From Bacteroidales bacterium (GTDB lineage Bacteria > Bacteroidota > Bacteroidia > Bacteroidales > UBA3824): 64,000 bases of DNA. Position 1 is the first letter of the stretch. Each line of letters opens with the position of its first letter. The notes under the pieces are model-generated. The model was not told where the DNA came from, did no database searches, and saw nothing but the letters and a program-made list of their open reading frames with translations. The stretch is from the NCBI GenBank assembly GCA_016286055.1, contig JAEERW010000009.1, positions 92,592 to 156,591 of the forward strand, in the 5' to 3' direction. A program made the position numbers and the translations under genes. This document shows positions 17,206 to 24,851 of this stretch, one piece after another.

Positions 17206-18411
17206 TTAGAAACTATATGTGCGGAAAATATCGTCGAAACACTCCTGACGTTTAATCAAAACAGGATTGTCGCCGCTGATGTCCAAAACAGGGAAATTAG
17301 GAAGGATAAACGGCGGTTTTAAAACCACCGAATACGAACCAGCGTTGGCAAACTCAACAAAGTCGCCCACGCCCAAAAGTCCGTTGAAACCACGGTAGAG
17401 CACGTCGCTTTCGATACAAGTGTAGCCTACGAAATTGAGATTATCATATTCAAAACGCTCATTTGCAAGCGGATACACTGTAAGCGGCGGATTCTTGCCC
17501 GAAATATTAATATTGTGCGAACTTCCGAGGAGTGTTGCAAAATATTGTCCCCGTATATTCTTAATAGACACCACCTTGGCTACAAAACTCATACAATCGC
17601 CCACCAAAGCACTACCCGGTTCGATAAGCAACTGTGGCGGATTTGGCATAGAACCGAACTTTTCGGCAAAAAGGGGAGCCACCTCTTGCGCATATTCTTG
17701 ATAGGTAGGAATATAAGCGTCGAACTGTTTTTTCAAACTCTCGTGAATCTTACCATAAAGACCTCCACCCAAATCGATACGAGGGGGAACAATGCCAATT
17801 TGGTTTAAAAGTTCGAGCATTTTTTCGGCACGTGGACGCCATGTTTCAAGACGTCGAGTGGCATAATGACACTGAATGCCCAAAAGTTTTACATTATCTA
17901 ATTGATTGATAGCGCTTAATGTATCAAAAAACTCTTTTGATTCCACATCAAACCCAAATCGCGAAACTGTATTGTCGTTGATAGCGAAGTTTACTCTTAC
18001 GCCAACGTTCAGAATCTTTTCGGGATGATTTTTAGCGATAGTTTTTAACAGTTCAGTCTCATAAAACGAATCCAAATTTACTTGTCCGCCTTCCACGAGA
18101 AGTGTTTCAAATTCTTGCGGATTTTTGTAGGGTCCGTTCCAGATGATATTTTTGGGCGTCACTCCTACCCTTCGGGCAATGTTGAGTTCCATATCAGAAA
18201 CCACCTCTGCCAATCCGCCCAATTCGTCTACTATCTTGCAAAGTGCTGGTATATAGTTGGTTTTGTATGAATATGCTATATTGGTATTTGGATAAATAGT
18301 GGCAAATGCGCTTTTTAGTTCAGAAAAATTTTCCTTAAACTGCTGGGTATCAAGCAAGTAAAATGCAGAACCGTACTTAGCGGATAAAACGGACAACTGA
18401 CTTTGGTTCAT
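17206..18411 (-). CDS. Fold-type III PLP decarboxylase (diaminopimelate/polyamine decarboxylase family)
   Basis: A 401-residue alanine-racemase-fold decarboxylase. PLP lysine is in IAYSYKTN (about residue 50), the HYATRR strand stands where LysA has HxGS, DLGGGL and the phosphate-binding EPGSALVGD are present, and the catalytic Cys-Ser-Asp region reads CIESDVL. It is close to LysA but departs at several substrate contacts, so the substrate may be another D- or L-amino acid. It overlaps the upstream aldolase gene by 4 bp (ATGA), strong evidence that the two enzymes act together. In the locus it could supply an amine-type substituent for the polysaccharide. Confidence 0.85.
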   Translation of the reverse strand: MNQSQLSVLSAKYGSAFYLLDTQQFKENFSELKSAFATIYPNTNIAYSYKTNYIPALCKIVDELGGLAEVVSDMELNIARRVGVTPKNIIWNGPYKNPQEFETLLVEGGQVNLDSFYETELLKTIAKNHPEKILNVGVRVNFAINDNTVSRFGFDVESKEFFDTLSAINQLDNVKLLGIQCHYATRRLETWRPRAEKMLELLNQIGIVPPRIDLGGGLYGKIHESLKKQFDAYIPTYQEYAQEVAPLFAEKFGSMPNPPQLLIEPGSALVGDCMSFVAKVVSIKNIRGQYFATLLGSSHNINISGKNPPLTVYPLANERFEYDNLNFVGYTCIESDVLYRGFNGLLGVGDFVEFANAGSYSVVLKPPFILPNFPVLDISGDNPVLIKRQECFDDIFRTYSF

Positions 18412-19226
18412 AGTTTTTCGCTAATTACTCTTTTAACACATTCAACAATCCTATTATGATTAAAAGCCATGTCGTGAGCGGAGAGCGACATTGCCACACC
18501 CTCAAAATCACGGAGTTTTTTCATATTGTTAGCAAAAATATCCTCAATATCGTTAATGGAGCTATAAATAGAAGTGTTACAGAAGCTTCGCGACAAAATG
18601 GCCATTGAAGAATTCAACCTACAATGTTCGATCAAAAGCATTTCGGCAGGGATAAGACCCTCTCCGATTCGGGCGATACCACCAAAACCGTAAGGAATAC
18701 CTTTCTGTGCAATTTTGTTGCAAAGAACATCAACCAAACCGTTTGAGAGCGGCTCAAACATAAACGAAAGGTTGTAACTCAAATGTAAGTCGTTGAGTCC
18801 TATATGTATAAAGTCAATACCGTCAATTTTTAAAACATCGTCTAACACCTCGCAAGCCTCCTTGGTTTCCAACAGCAGAAGTGTTTTGCATCGTCCACCA
18901 ACAAAGCTCAGGAAATCAACTACATTCTGCACGGTTTTCCACATTGGCAGCATAATGATATCAGCACCTCGGCTAATAACATCTTCGATTTCAGCCCTTG
19001 ACCCGTCGTGAATTGGGTTGACCCTCACAAGCAATTTTGAGGTGGTTAAAATCGGTTTAATGGCAGAAATGTCGTTGACCGTATGATGCGACTTTACAGT
19101 ATTCATATCCCTCTGTCGCTCTTCTTTTCCGAGAGTCTCAAGGTCTACAAAAATCCAATCCACACCATATCGTTGCGCAATTTCGGCAACAGAAGGCGAA
19201 TTGGTTATATACATTAGCGTAAGCAT
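18408..19226 (-). CDS. HpcH/HpaI-type aldolase family protein
   Basis: A TIM-barrel aldolase of the HpcH/HpaI/citrate-lyase-beta family, 272 residues. Motifs: WIFVDLETLGK after about 25 residues, LVRVNP (substrate Arg), ADIIMLPMWKT, the metal-ligand pair LLLETKEA and IHIGLNDLHLS, and YGFGGIAR. Family members condense or cleave pyruvate (or oxaloacetate) with an aldehyde, giving 4-hydroxy-2-oxo acids. I prefer ATG 19226 (MLTLMYITN); a TTG at 19244 overlapping yraN by 4 bp is the alternative. It overlaps the decarboxylase gene by 4 bp. Such genes occur in other capsule loci, but their product there is not established as far as I know. Confidence 0.85.
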   Translation of the reverse strand: MLTLMYITNSPSVAEIAQRYGVDWIFVDLETLGKEERQRDMNTVKSHHTVNDISAIKPILTTSKLLVRVNPIHDGSRAEIEDVISRGADIIMLPMWKTVQNVVDFLSFVGGRCKTLLLLETKEACEVLDDVLKIDGIDFIHIGLNDLHLSYNLSFMFEPLSNGLVDVLCNKIAQKGIPYGFGGIARIGEGLIPAEMLLIEHCRLNSSMAILSRSFCNTSIYSSINDIEDIFANNMKKLRDFEGVAMSLSAHDMAFNHNRIVECVKRVISEKL

Positions 19227-19240
19227 AGAATTAAAATCAA

Positions 19241-19612
19241 TCAATGGGTTCTAACGGTTGGATAATAAGCGTTCTCAATATGGGACACACTGGTAATCTT
19301 ACCACCTTTGTGTAGCACAGTTATAACATCAAGGCGTGCCTCCTCAGTACGTTTGTGTTTGCGGATATATCCGTTTGCAGCATTAATAATAAGGCTCTGT
19401 TTGCGATAGTTCACAGCCTCCTGCGGAGCAACAAGGTAGTCGGCAGAGCGAGTTTTTACCTCAACGAAAACAATAATACCATCTTTAAACGCTATAATAT
19501 CCACTTCAAGATGACCAACATGGTAGTTGCGTTCTAAGATAGTGTAACCTTTCTGTTGCAGAAGATCTGCGGCAGCATTTTCACCGAGTATGCCGATTTC
19601 TTGATTGGTCAT
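19241..19612 (-). CDS. YraN family (UPF0102) nuclease-fold protein
   Basis: A 123-residue protein of the YraN family, with the restriction-endonuclease-like core: GENAAADLLQQKGY at the N-terminus, the catalytic-type D-(x)n-E-x-K as EVDIIAF followed by FVEVKTRS (about residues 37-55), and a C-terminal basic strand. By homology it may be a structure-specific DNA nuclease; its cellular role is not settled. It is a housekeeping-type gene in most genomes, so its place between a DegT aminotransferase (6 bp away) and an aldolase in a polysaccharide operon is odd. Its presence may mark an insertion border. Confidence 0.9.
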   Translation of the reverse strand: MTNQEIGILGENAAADLLQQKGYTILERNYHVGHLEVDIIAFKDGIIVFVEVKTRSADYLVAPQEAVNYRKQSLIINAANGYIRKHKRTEEARLDVITVLHKGGKITSVSHIENAYYPTVRTH

Positions 19613-19618
19613 AGCAAA

Positions 19619-20860
19619 CTAAATAATCGCGTTCTTCATAGTATCCACAATATACTCAACATCGGCATCGCTCACCATTGGTCCCGATGGTAGGCAAAGA
19701 CCGCATTTAAACAAGGAAGCGCTCACGCCATTGGTATAAGCGGGATTATTCTTATATACTGGCTGCAAGTGCATAGGCTTCCAAAGCGGACGCGACTCGA
19801 TGTTGGCTTTGTCTAATGCCATGCGCATAGCCTCAACATTGTTGTTGGGTTCAAAATCGGTATGCAACGACCTTGCGGTATGAGTAACACCTGCCGCACC
19901 ACCAACAGCACCTTGAACTGCCTGTGTATAGGCTTTATCTTCACCTTTTACACGAAGATTATTATCAAGGATTATGGTATTGAGCCAGTAATTGCTGTCG
20001 ATTTCAGGAGACGGATTTTCATGAAGGGTGATACCGTCAACTACCGACAAGAGTTTTTTGTACAAGGCAGTGAGATGCTTGTGATGGTTGATATGCTCGT
20101 TGACAATCTCCATCTGACCGCGACCGATACCAGCGCAAATGTTGCTCATACGATAATTGTATCCGATTTTTTCGTGCTGATAATACGGATACGCCTCGCG
20201 AGCCTGCGTTGCATAAAACATTATCTCACGTTTTGACTCTTCGTCGGGACACACCAAAGCGCCACCACCAGATGTGGTAATCATCTTGTTGCCATTGAAA
20301 CTCAACACACCATATTTGCCAAATGTGCCGCAAACTTGTCCGTTGTACAAACTTCCAAAACCTTCGGCGGCATCTTCCACCACAGGAATGTCGAACTCGC
20401 GAGCCACTGCCATTATTTCATTAATTTTGGCAGGCATGCCATAGAGATACACAGGCACAATAGCCTTTGGTTTGCGTCCAGTTTTGGCAATTCGATCCAC
20501 AATAGCCTGCTTCAAAAGCTCAGGATCCATATTCCAAGTGTCGGGTTCGGAATCCACAAACACAGGTGTAGCGCCCAAATATGTTATAGGGTGCGAAGAA
20601 GCGCAGAATGTGAACGACTGCACAATAACCTCGTCGCCGGGTTGCACTCCACAAGCTAACAAAGCTAAATGCACCGCCGCAGTGCCGGTAGTAAGCGCAA
20701 CAACTTTTTTGTTCTGACCGACAAAAACTTCCAAGTCGGTTTCAAAGGCATTGACATTAGGGCCAAGCGGCACAACCCAGTTGGTGTCGAAAGCCTCCTG
20801 AATGTACTTCATTTCACTGCCTCCCATATGAGCAAGGCAGAGATAAATGCGATTTTGCAT
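19619..20860 (-). CDS. DegT/DnrJ/EryC1 sugar aminotransferase
   Basis: A 413-residue PLP enzyme that aminates keto-sugars bound to nucleotides. Visible are LAHMGGSEMKYIQEAF near the N-terminus, the TTGTAAVHLAL strand, EDAAEGFGS (PLP-binding Asp about 180), and the PLP lysine in SFNGNKMITTSGGG (about 200-210). This is close to the PglE/FdtB type that acts on UDP-4-keto-6-deoxy-hexoses. A PglD-like acetyltransferase and a PglC-like transferase occur at 27581-28777. The matching 4,6-dehydratase (PglF type) is not in the window and must come from elsewhere if the product is a bacillosamine-like sugar. Confidence 0.92.
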   Translation of the reverse strand: MQNRIYLCLAHMGGSEMKYIQEAFDTNWVVPLGPNVNAFETDLEVFVGQNKKVVALTTGTAAVHLALLACGVQPGDEVIVQSFTFCASSHPITYLGATPVFVDSEPDTWNMDPELLKQAIVDRIAKTGRKPKAIVPVYLYGMPAKINEIMAVAREFDIPVVEDAAEGFGSLYNGQVCGTFGKYGVLSFNGNKMITTSGGGALVCPDEESKREIMFYATQAREAYPYYQHEKIGYNYRMSNICAGIGRGQMEIVNEHINHHKHLTALYKKLLSVVDGITLHENPSPEIDSNYWLNTIILDNNLRVKGEDKAYTQAVQGAVGGAAGVTHTARSLHTDFEPNNNVEAMRMALDKANIESRPLWKPMHLQPVYKNNPAYTNGVSASLFKCGLCLPSGPMVSDADVEYIVDTMKNAII

Positions 20861-20955
20861 ATATATTAAGTATATTTCCTTAAAAAGGAATATTGGTAAT
20901 TAATTTAATTCAATTATAAATATGAAGAATAGAGAATTCTAAAAAAGTGGTCAAA

Positions 20956-21714
20956 TTAGCATCTGCCATAAATATCTTCATATCTGATAATGTCATCTTC
21001 GCCAAAATAATCACCAATTTGAACCTCGGTAATTATCAACGACTCATTATCTGATATGTTGGTAAGTCGATGCTTACATCCTAATGGAATAAAAATATTA
21101 CTGCCACATCTTACCTTAATTATTGATTTGTCTAATTGAACTAGACCCTCTCCATGAGCCACTATCCAATGTTCTTCTCTATGATTATGTGATTGAAGGC
21201 TCAACTGACCTTGTGGTTTAACACTGATTATTTTGGTTTGAAAATAATCGTTTAAAACAGTTGTTTTATAATACCCCCAAGGTCTTAGATATATTTCATG
21301 ATCCACAACATTAGTATCAAGAGAAAAGAAATCGTACGACAAATCGGCTTGGATATCTTGCAATAATAATGCATGCATCTGACCTTTGGTAATAATGTTT
21401 ACTAGTTTGCTTTGGTCATCAACAATAGGGATAAACTTTATTGATTGTTTTTTAAATGATTCTATTACGGCTTCAAATCCATCACTAATCGAAATTATAA
21501 CCGCATCACGAGTAAAAATCGACGAAATATTATCATTGAGGGAGTGTTCTTTTATAATAGATCTGCGAACATCTCCATCAGTAAGAACACCAACTACCTT
21601 ATCGTCCTTATCAATTACTATAACAAAGCCTTGTTTGTTATTGTTAATTTTGATAAGAGCTTCTATTGTTTTTGTTTGATCCGAAACAATAAAATCTTCA
21701 AATTTCTTTTCCAT
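20956..21714 (-). CDS. CBS-domain pair fused to a type II phosphomannose-isomerase cupin
   Basis: A 252-residue fusion. Residues about 5-120 form two CBS motifs (DDKVVGVLTDGDVRR; SKLVNIITKGQMHAL), which usually bind adenine nucleotides. Residues about 140-250 match the C-terminal cupin of ManC/AlgA: LRPWGYYKTT, the metal-site LSLQSHNHREEHWIV, FIPLGCKHRLTN, and the closing EVQIGDYFGEDDIIRYEDIYGR pattern. The nucleotidyltransferase domain of ManC is missing, so I expect phosphomannose isomerase activity (fructose-6-P to mannose-6-P), perhaps under adenylate control. It lies 28 bp after the NeuA-HAD gene, which links it to nonulosonate synthesis. Base composition is more AT-rich than its neighbours. 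Confidence 0.8.
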   Translation of the reverse strand: MEKKFEDFIVSDQTKTIEALIKINNNKQGFVIVIDKDDKVVGVLTDGDVRRSIIKEHSLNDNISSIFTRDAVIISISDGFEAVIESFKKQSIKFIPIVDDQSKLVNIITKGQMHALLLQDIQADLSYDFFSLDTNVVDHEIYLRPWGYYKTTVLNDYFQTKIISVKPQGQLSLQSHNHREEHWIVAHGEGLVQLDKSIIKVRCGSNIFIPLGCKHRLTNISDNESLIITEVQIGDYFGEDDIIRYEDIYGRC

Positions 21715-21742
21715 TAGTTAAAATATTTAAGTCTTTGGGGGA

Positions 21743-22900
21743 TTACATTTTATTTACCAATGTAACCATTTCTCTCACACAACCTTCGCCGCCTTTCCGT
21801 GTCATCACCTCAATTGCTGGAACAGACTTTACCTCTTCACAAGCATCGGCCGGACACGCTGCAAATCCTACCTTAGACAGCAACTCAACATCATTGACAT
21901 CATCGCCAATAAAGGCAACATTCTCCAAGCTGATGTTTAGTTGCGAACATATTTCCAATGCCGCTTCGAGTTTGCCGCCGTTGCGTTTGCCTTGAATGAG
22001 GAAATCAACTTTAAGTTTCTCAAAACGGCGTTTGTTGAGCGCCATATTCTCGGAAGTGATGATTCCAGTTTTGATGCCTCGTTCACGAAGCATTTGAAAG
22101 CCCATTCCATCGCGGGTGTTGAATTTTTTGAGTTCGTCACCATTCTCTGAATAGTACATTCCACCATCAGTGAGTGTACCGTCAACGTCGCTCAAAAAGA
22201 GTTTTATTTCAGGTTTAGACGGTCGGTTTTTAGATAAGATATGACGGCGCATCAAATTTTCGAGGATAATCCAGTCGTCAGGTTCGTCGATTTCGGCGGA
22301 GGTGTATTCAGGCATTTCGTAAATGCCTATTTTGCCACTCAAACGATTTCTTGATGACTTTATGTTTGCAACCGTATTGATGTAAAATGCTCCGTTTTCC
22401 ATCAACATTCCACTGAAATTCTGACGACGTGGACGGTTTTTGTAATCATAATTTTGGCTTGTCCCGTCTGTATTCCAAAAGAAACGGTAATTGCGTACAC
22501 AAGTTAAAATACTATCGTATTGTCCCGAAGAATACATCGTTAATCCGCCCGTAAAATCTGCGGACTGTGTAAGCGGTGAGGTTGCTTGAACCAACATAAA
22601 TATTTCATCATCAGACATTTGTACGGCTTTAATATATTCAAGCATTACACTTTCTGTACTTGCCGTATCAGATGCGTTTTCTTTGGATCGGCGGTAGATT
22701 TTAGTTTTCTTATAATTGAATTTACCGACGGTTGTTTCGATTTCGTCGGAATCTGTGGCAACAATAATTTTGTCCACTTCCGCACAATTTTCCAAAGCCT
22801 CAATATTCCAACAAACCAACGGCTTGCCGCAAAATGGCTTTATGTTTTTGAGAGGAATTGACTTACTGCCACCACGAACAGGGATAAATGCAGTTATCAT
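21743..22900 (-). CDS. CMP-nonulosonate synthetase fused to a KdsC-like HAD phosphatase
   Basis: A 385-residue two-domain enzyme. Residues about 1-225 are a NeuA-type cytidylyltransferase: AFIPVRGGSKSIPLKNI, KPFCGKPLVCWNI and LVQATSPLT. Residues about 230-385 are a HAD phosphatase of the KdsC/Kdn-9-P phosphatase group: LFLSDVDGTLTDGG (motif I), TSENMALNKRRFEKL (motif II region), KRNGGKLEAAL and FIGDDVNDVELL (motif IV). The pairing suggests that a 9-phosphorylated nonulosonic acid (Kdn-9-P or Neu5Ac-9-P) is dephosphorylated and then activated with CMP. A toxin-antitoxin-like pair lies between it and the NeuB-like gene. Confidence 0.9.
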   Translation of the reverse strand: MITAFIPVRGGSKSIPLKNIKPFCGKPLVCWNIEALENCAEVDKIIVATDSDEIETTVGKFNYKKTKIYRRSKENASDTASTESVMLEYIKAVQMSDDEIFMLVQATSPLTQSADFTGGLTMYSSGQYDSILTCVRNYRFFWNTDGTSQNYDYKNRPRRQNFSGMLMENGAFYINTVANIKSSRNRLSGKIGIYEMPEYTSAEIDEPDDWIILENLMRRHILSKNRPSKPEIKLFLSDVDGTLTDGGMYYSENGDELKKFNTRDGMGFQMLRERGIKTGIITSENMALNKRRFEKLKVDFLIQGKRNGGKLEAALEICSQLNISLENVAFIGDDVNDVELLSKVGFAACPADACEEVKSVPAIEVMTRKGGEGCVREMVTLVNKM

Positions 22901-22926
22901 GTATATTATTATAAAAGAGTATAATA

Positions 22927-23343
22927 CTACTGAAAATACAATTTCTTATGTCGATTGCTAATTGCAACAGAAGAATTTACCATTTGCAATACGTCTGATA
23001 TATGCTCATCTTTTAATTTGCCAATAATGGATGTGCCACCGCGACTGATATCGTCTGCAATATCGCTAAGATTTCGCTCTATCACTGTAGAAGCACAGAG
23101 AAACGAATCATATTTAAGAAACGTGTAATCGGAATGTTTTAAAGGATATTGTAAATCAAGGAGTTCTTGTTTATTAAATATCAATGGATGAACATTAGAG
23201 TTTATAAAAAAGAATCCACATACTTTATCCTTGCTTATTCCCATCACAACGAAAAACTTTCTATGGTCAATCCCTTCAAAGTCTGAAAGAAGAATTGCTC
23301 CTCTAACCACTGAAGATGATATCACAGACAAAGGAACTTCCAT
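22927..23343 (-). CDS. Candidate toxin of a Panacea-type toxin-antitoxin pair
   Basis: A 138-residue protein I do not recognise with certainty. The N-terminal SSVVRGAILLSDFEG ... KFFVVMGIS resembles the opening strands of MazF/PemK-fold toxins (pattern RGdIvlvdf...RpvvVis). There is no signal peptide or membrane helix; the C-terminus is helical and basic (SNRHKKLYFQ). It starts on the last base of the upstream Panacea-domain gene (1-bp overlap), the arrangement expected for an antitoxin-toxin pair. Nothing connects it to sugar metabolism. MazF-like fold is inference from a short pattern; another unrelated toxin fold is possible. Confidence 0.6.
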   Translation of the reverse strand: MEVPLSVISSSVVRGAILLSDFEGIDHRKFFVVMGISKDKVCGFFFINSNVHPLIFNKQELLDLQYPLKHSDYTFLKYDSFLCASTVIERNLSDIADDISRGGTSIIGKLKDEHISDVLQMVNSSVAISNRHKKLYFQ

Positions 23344-23894
23344 TATGCAAAGGCCTCCTCCGCTTTTAATTGTTCTTCTATGAACTCAATGTAACCGTCA
23401 TTATCACCAAGTTCTGTCAAACGGTCGCGAACACTAATTTCTCCGTATCGTTTAGTATTGCTCCACGCAAAACCATGCGATAATTCCGAAACTTGTTGAA
23501 AGGTAAGGTCTTTAAACTGTGATATGTATTTATCAAGAATATCTACCTCTGATTGTGACAAATAGTCCATATCGGGAGCAGATGTTGATTGAATGTCTTT
23601 TTGATTAACAAAATGAAACATATTTTTTCTTATGTTTTCAACCTGCGCTGCAAAGTAACTATCGCCCCTAACAGCCTTCAACAAGTCATAAACACACGTT
23701 GGAACTGGACCCCATTCCATTTTAATGTATGAATCACCTGTGATAGACCTACCAAAACGCGACAAATGTTCGTTGTCGGAAAAATATAGGATTTTGTGAC
23801 ATTTATGAATATCGCACACGCCACCCATTTTCTGTAAGATATACAGAATAGCCTGAATTGTTACGTCCTGTTTAAAAAGTCTAGTGTACGACAT
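23343..23894 (-). CDS. Panacea-domain (DUF4065, SocA/GepA-like) protein, candidate antitoxin
   Basis: A 183-residue cytoplasmic protein with a Panacea/DUF4065 domain: ILYILQKMGGVCDIHKCHK, ILYFSDNEHLSRFG, the MEWGPVPTCVYDLLK motif (about residues 60-75) and a C-terminal SELSHGFAWSNT region. Panacea domains act as antitoxins that neutralise many unrelated toxins encoded next to them, and SocA is a proteolytic adaptor relative. I chose ATG 23894: the longer frame opens at a GTG (23918) that would lie upstream of the expected transcription start. A strong promoter sits just in front, so the pair is expressed independently of the polysaccharide operon that surrounds it. Confidence 0.85.
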   Translation of the reverse strand: MSYTRLFKQDVTIQAILYILQKMGGVCDIHKCHKILYFSDNEHLSRFGRSITGDSYIKMEWGPVPTCVYDLLKAVRGDSYFAAQVENIRKNMFHFVNQKDIQSTSAPDMDYLSQSEVDILDKYISQFKDLTFQQVSELSHGFAWSNTKRYGEISVRDRLTELGDNDGYIEFIEEQLKAEEAFA

Positions 23895-23920
23895 AGTAGT
23901 TTCATTTTGATTGTTCACTG

Positions 23921-23951
23921 CAAATCTAATGCTTTTTGTTTTATCGACAAA
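23921..23951 (-). promoter_or_regulatory. Dedicated promoter of the Panacea pair
   Basis: On minus, TTTG (23951-23948), exactly 19 bp, then TAGATTTG (23928-23921): a perfect Bacteroidota promoter. It lies in the 84-bp gap between the neuB-like gene and the antitoxin ATG, and predicts a leader of about 20 nt. Confidence 0.75.
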
Positions 23952-23978
23952 ATATTTTTTAGTTAATTGACCAAATAA

Positions 23979-24851
23979 TTACCATTTCACTTGATTTTTT
24001 TTCAATTTGTTACGCTGAACCTTTTCAATATCAAGGATGTCCTCTTGTTTGTAGGTCAGAGCCTTGGCAACTGCACGACAGTCGCGAGCAAGTTTGCGGA
24101 CACCGTCGGGCTCAAGAGATGCGGCGTGGTCGGTACCTTTCCAAGTGCGGTCGAGAGTGTAATGACGTTCGATGAACGTTGCGCCCAATGCTACTGCCGC
24201 CGAATCTACTGCAATACCGAGGTGGTGTCCCGAAAAGCCAATTGCCTTGACCCTGTGTTCAAACTTTTCGTAAAGACGTTTGATGTCCAAAAGACAGATA
24301 TCTTCAAATGGCACAGGATAGCCCGAAGTGCAATTGTAAATCACAAGATCTTGATTGCGTTTTTGGGCCTCGAAGAAAGAAACAATTTCTTCTTCCTCTT
24401 CTTTGGATGTCATACCGAACGAAACGTGGATTTCTCCTTCAAAATTGTGGCACAGATACTCTAAAAGCGGTTTATTGAGATTGCATGCGGAAGGAATTTT
24501 TATCATCCTTGGGTTGAGCGTGCATATTTCCTTTGCAGATGTCAAGTCCCATACAGAAGTGGAATATTCGATACCAAACTCATTGCACCATTGTTGGAGT
24601 TGTCGGTGCTGTTCCAAATCGAACTCCAAAAACTCGCGATGTTCGCCATATGTCTTCCCGTAAGAGTTTTCGGGATGGGGATGCGGCGCGTTGTACTCCT
24701 CTGGGGTGAGCAATTCGCGGTTGCAACGTTTTTGAAATTTTACTATGTCGGCTTTGCAATATGTAGCCGCGGTCATTATCATCTCCTTGGCGACAGACAT
24801 GTCGCCCTTGTGGTTACAGCCTATTTCGGCTATGATTTTCGGTGGTTGCAT
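23979..24851 (-). CDS. NeuB-family nonulosonate (9-phosphate) synthase lacking the SAF domain
   Basis: Condenses phosphoenolpyruvate with mannose-6-P, ManNAc-6-P or a related sugar to a nonulosonic acid. The 290-residue TIM barrel has IIAEIGCNHKGDMSVAKEM, ADIVKFQKR, the IKIPSACNLNKPLL strand, FGMTSKEE, and FSGHHLG followed by GATFIERHYTLDRTWKGTDHAASL, all NeuB signatures. Standard NeuB enzymes have about 340 residues with a C-terminal antifreeze-like SAF domain; here the chain ends soon after the barrel. The fused HAD phosphatase in the neighbouring NeuA gene suggests a phosphorylated substrate. It shares one base with the upstream pyruvyltransferase gene. Confidence 0.9.
   Translation of the reverse strand: MQPPKIIAEIGCNHKGDMSVAKEMIMTAATYCKADIVKFQKRCNRELLTPEEYNAPHPHPENSYGKTYGEHREFLEFDLEQHRQLQQWCNEFGIEYSTSVWDLTSAKEICTLNPRMIKIPSACNLNKPLLEYLCHNFEGEIHVSFGMTSKEEEEEIVSFFEAQKRNQDLVIYNCTSGYPVPFEDICLLDIKRLYEKFEHRVKAIGFSGHHLGIAVDSAAVALGATFIERHYTLDRTWKGTDHAASLEPDGVRKLARDCRAVAKALTYKQEDILDIEKVQRNKLKKNQVKW

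Noticed and set aside
20872..20893. Small hairpin TTCCTT/AAGGAA before the DegT gene as attenuator
   Set aside because: Only 6 bp of A/T-rich stem without a T-run; too weak to call.
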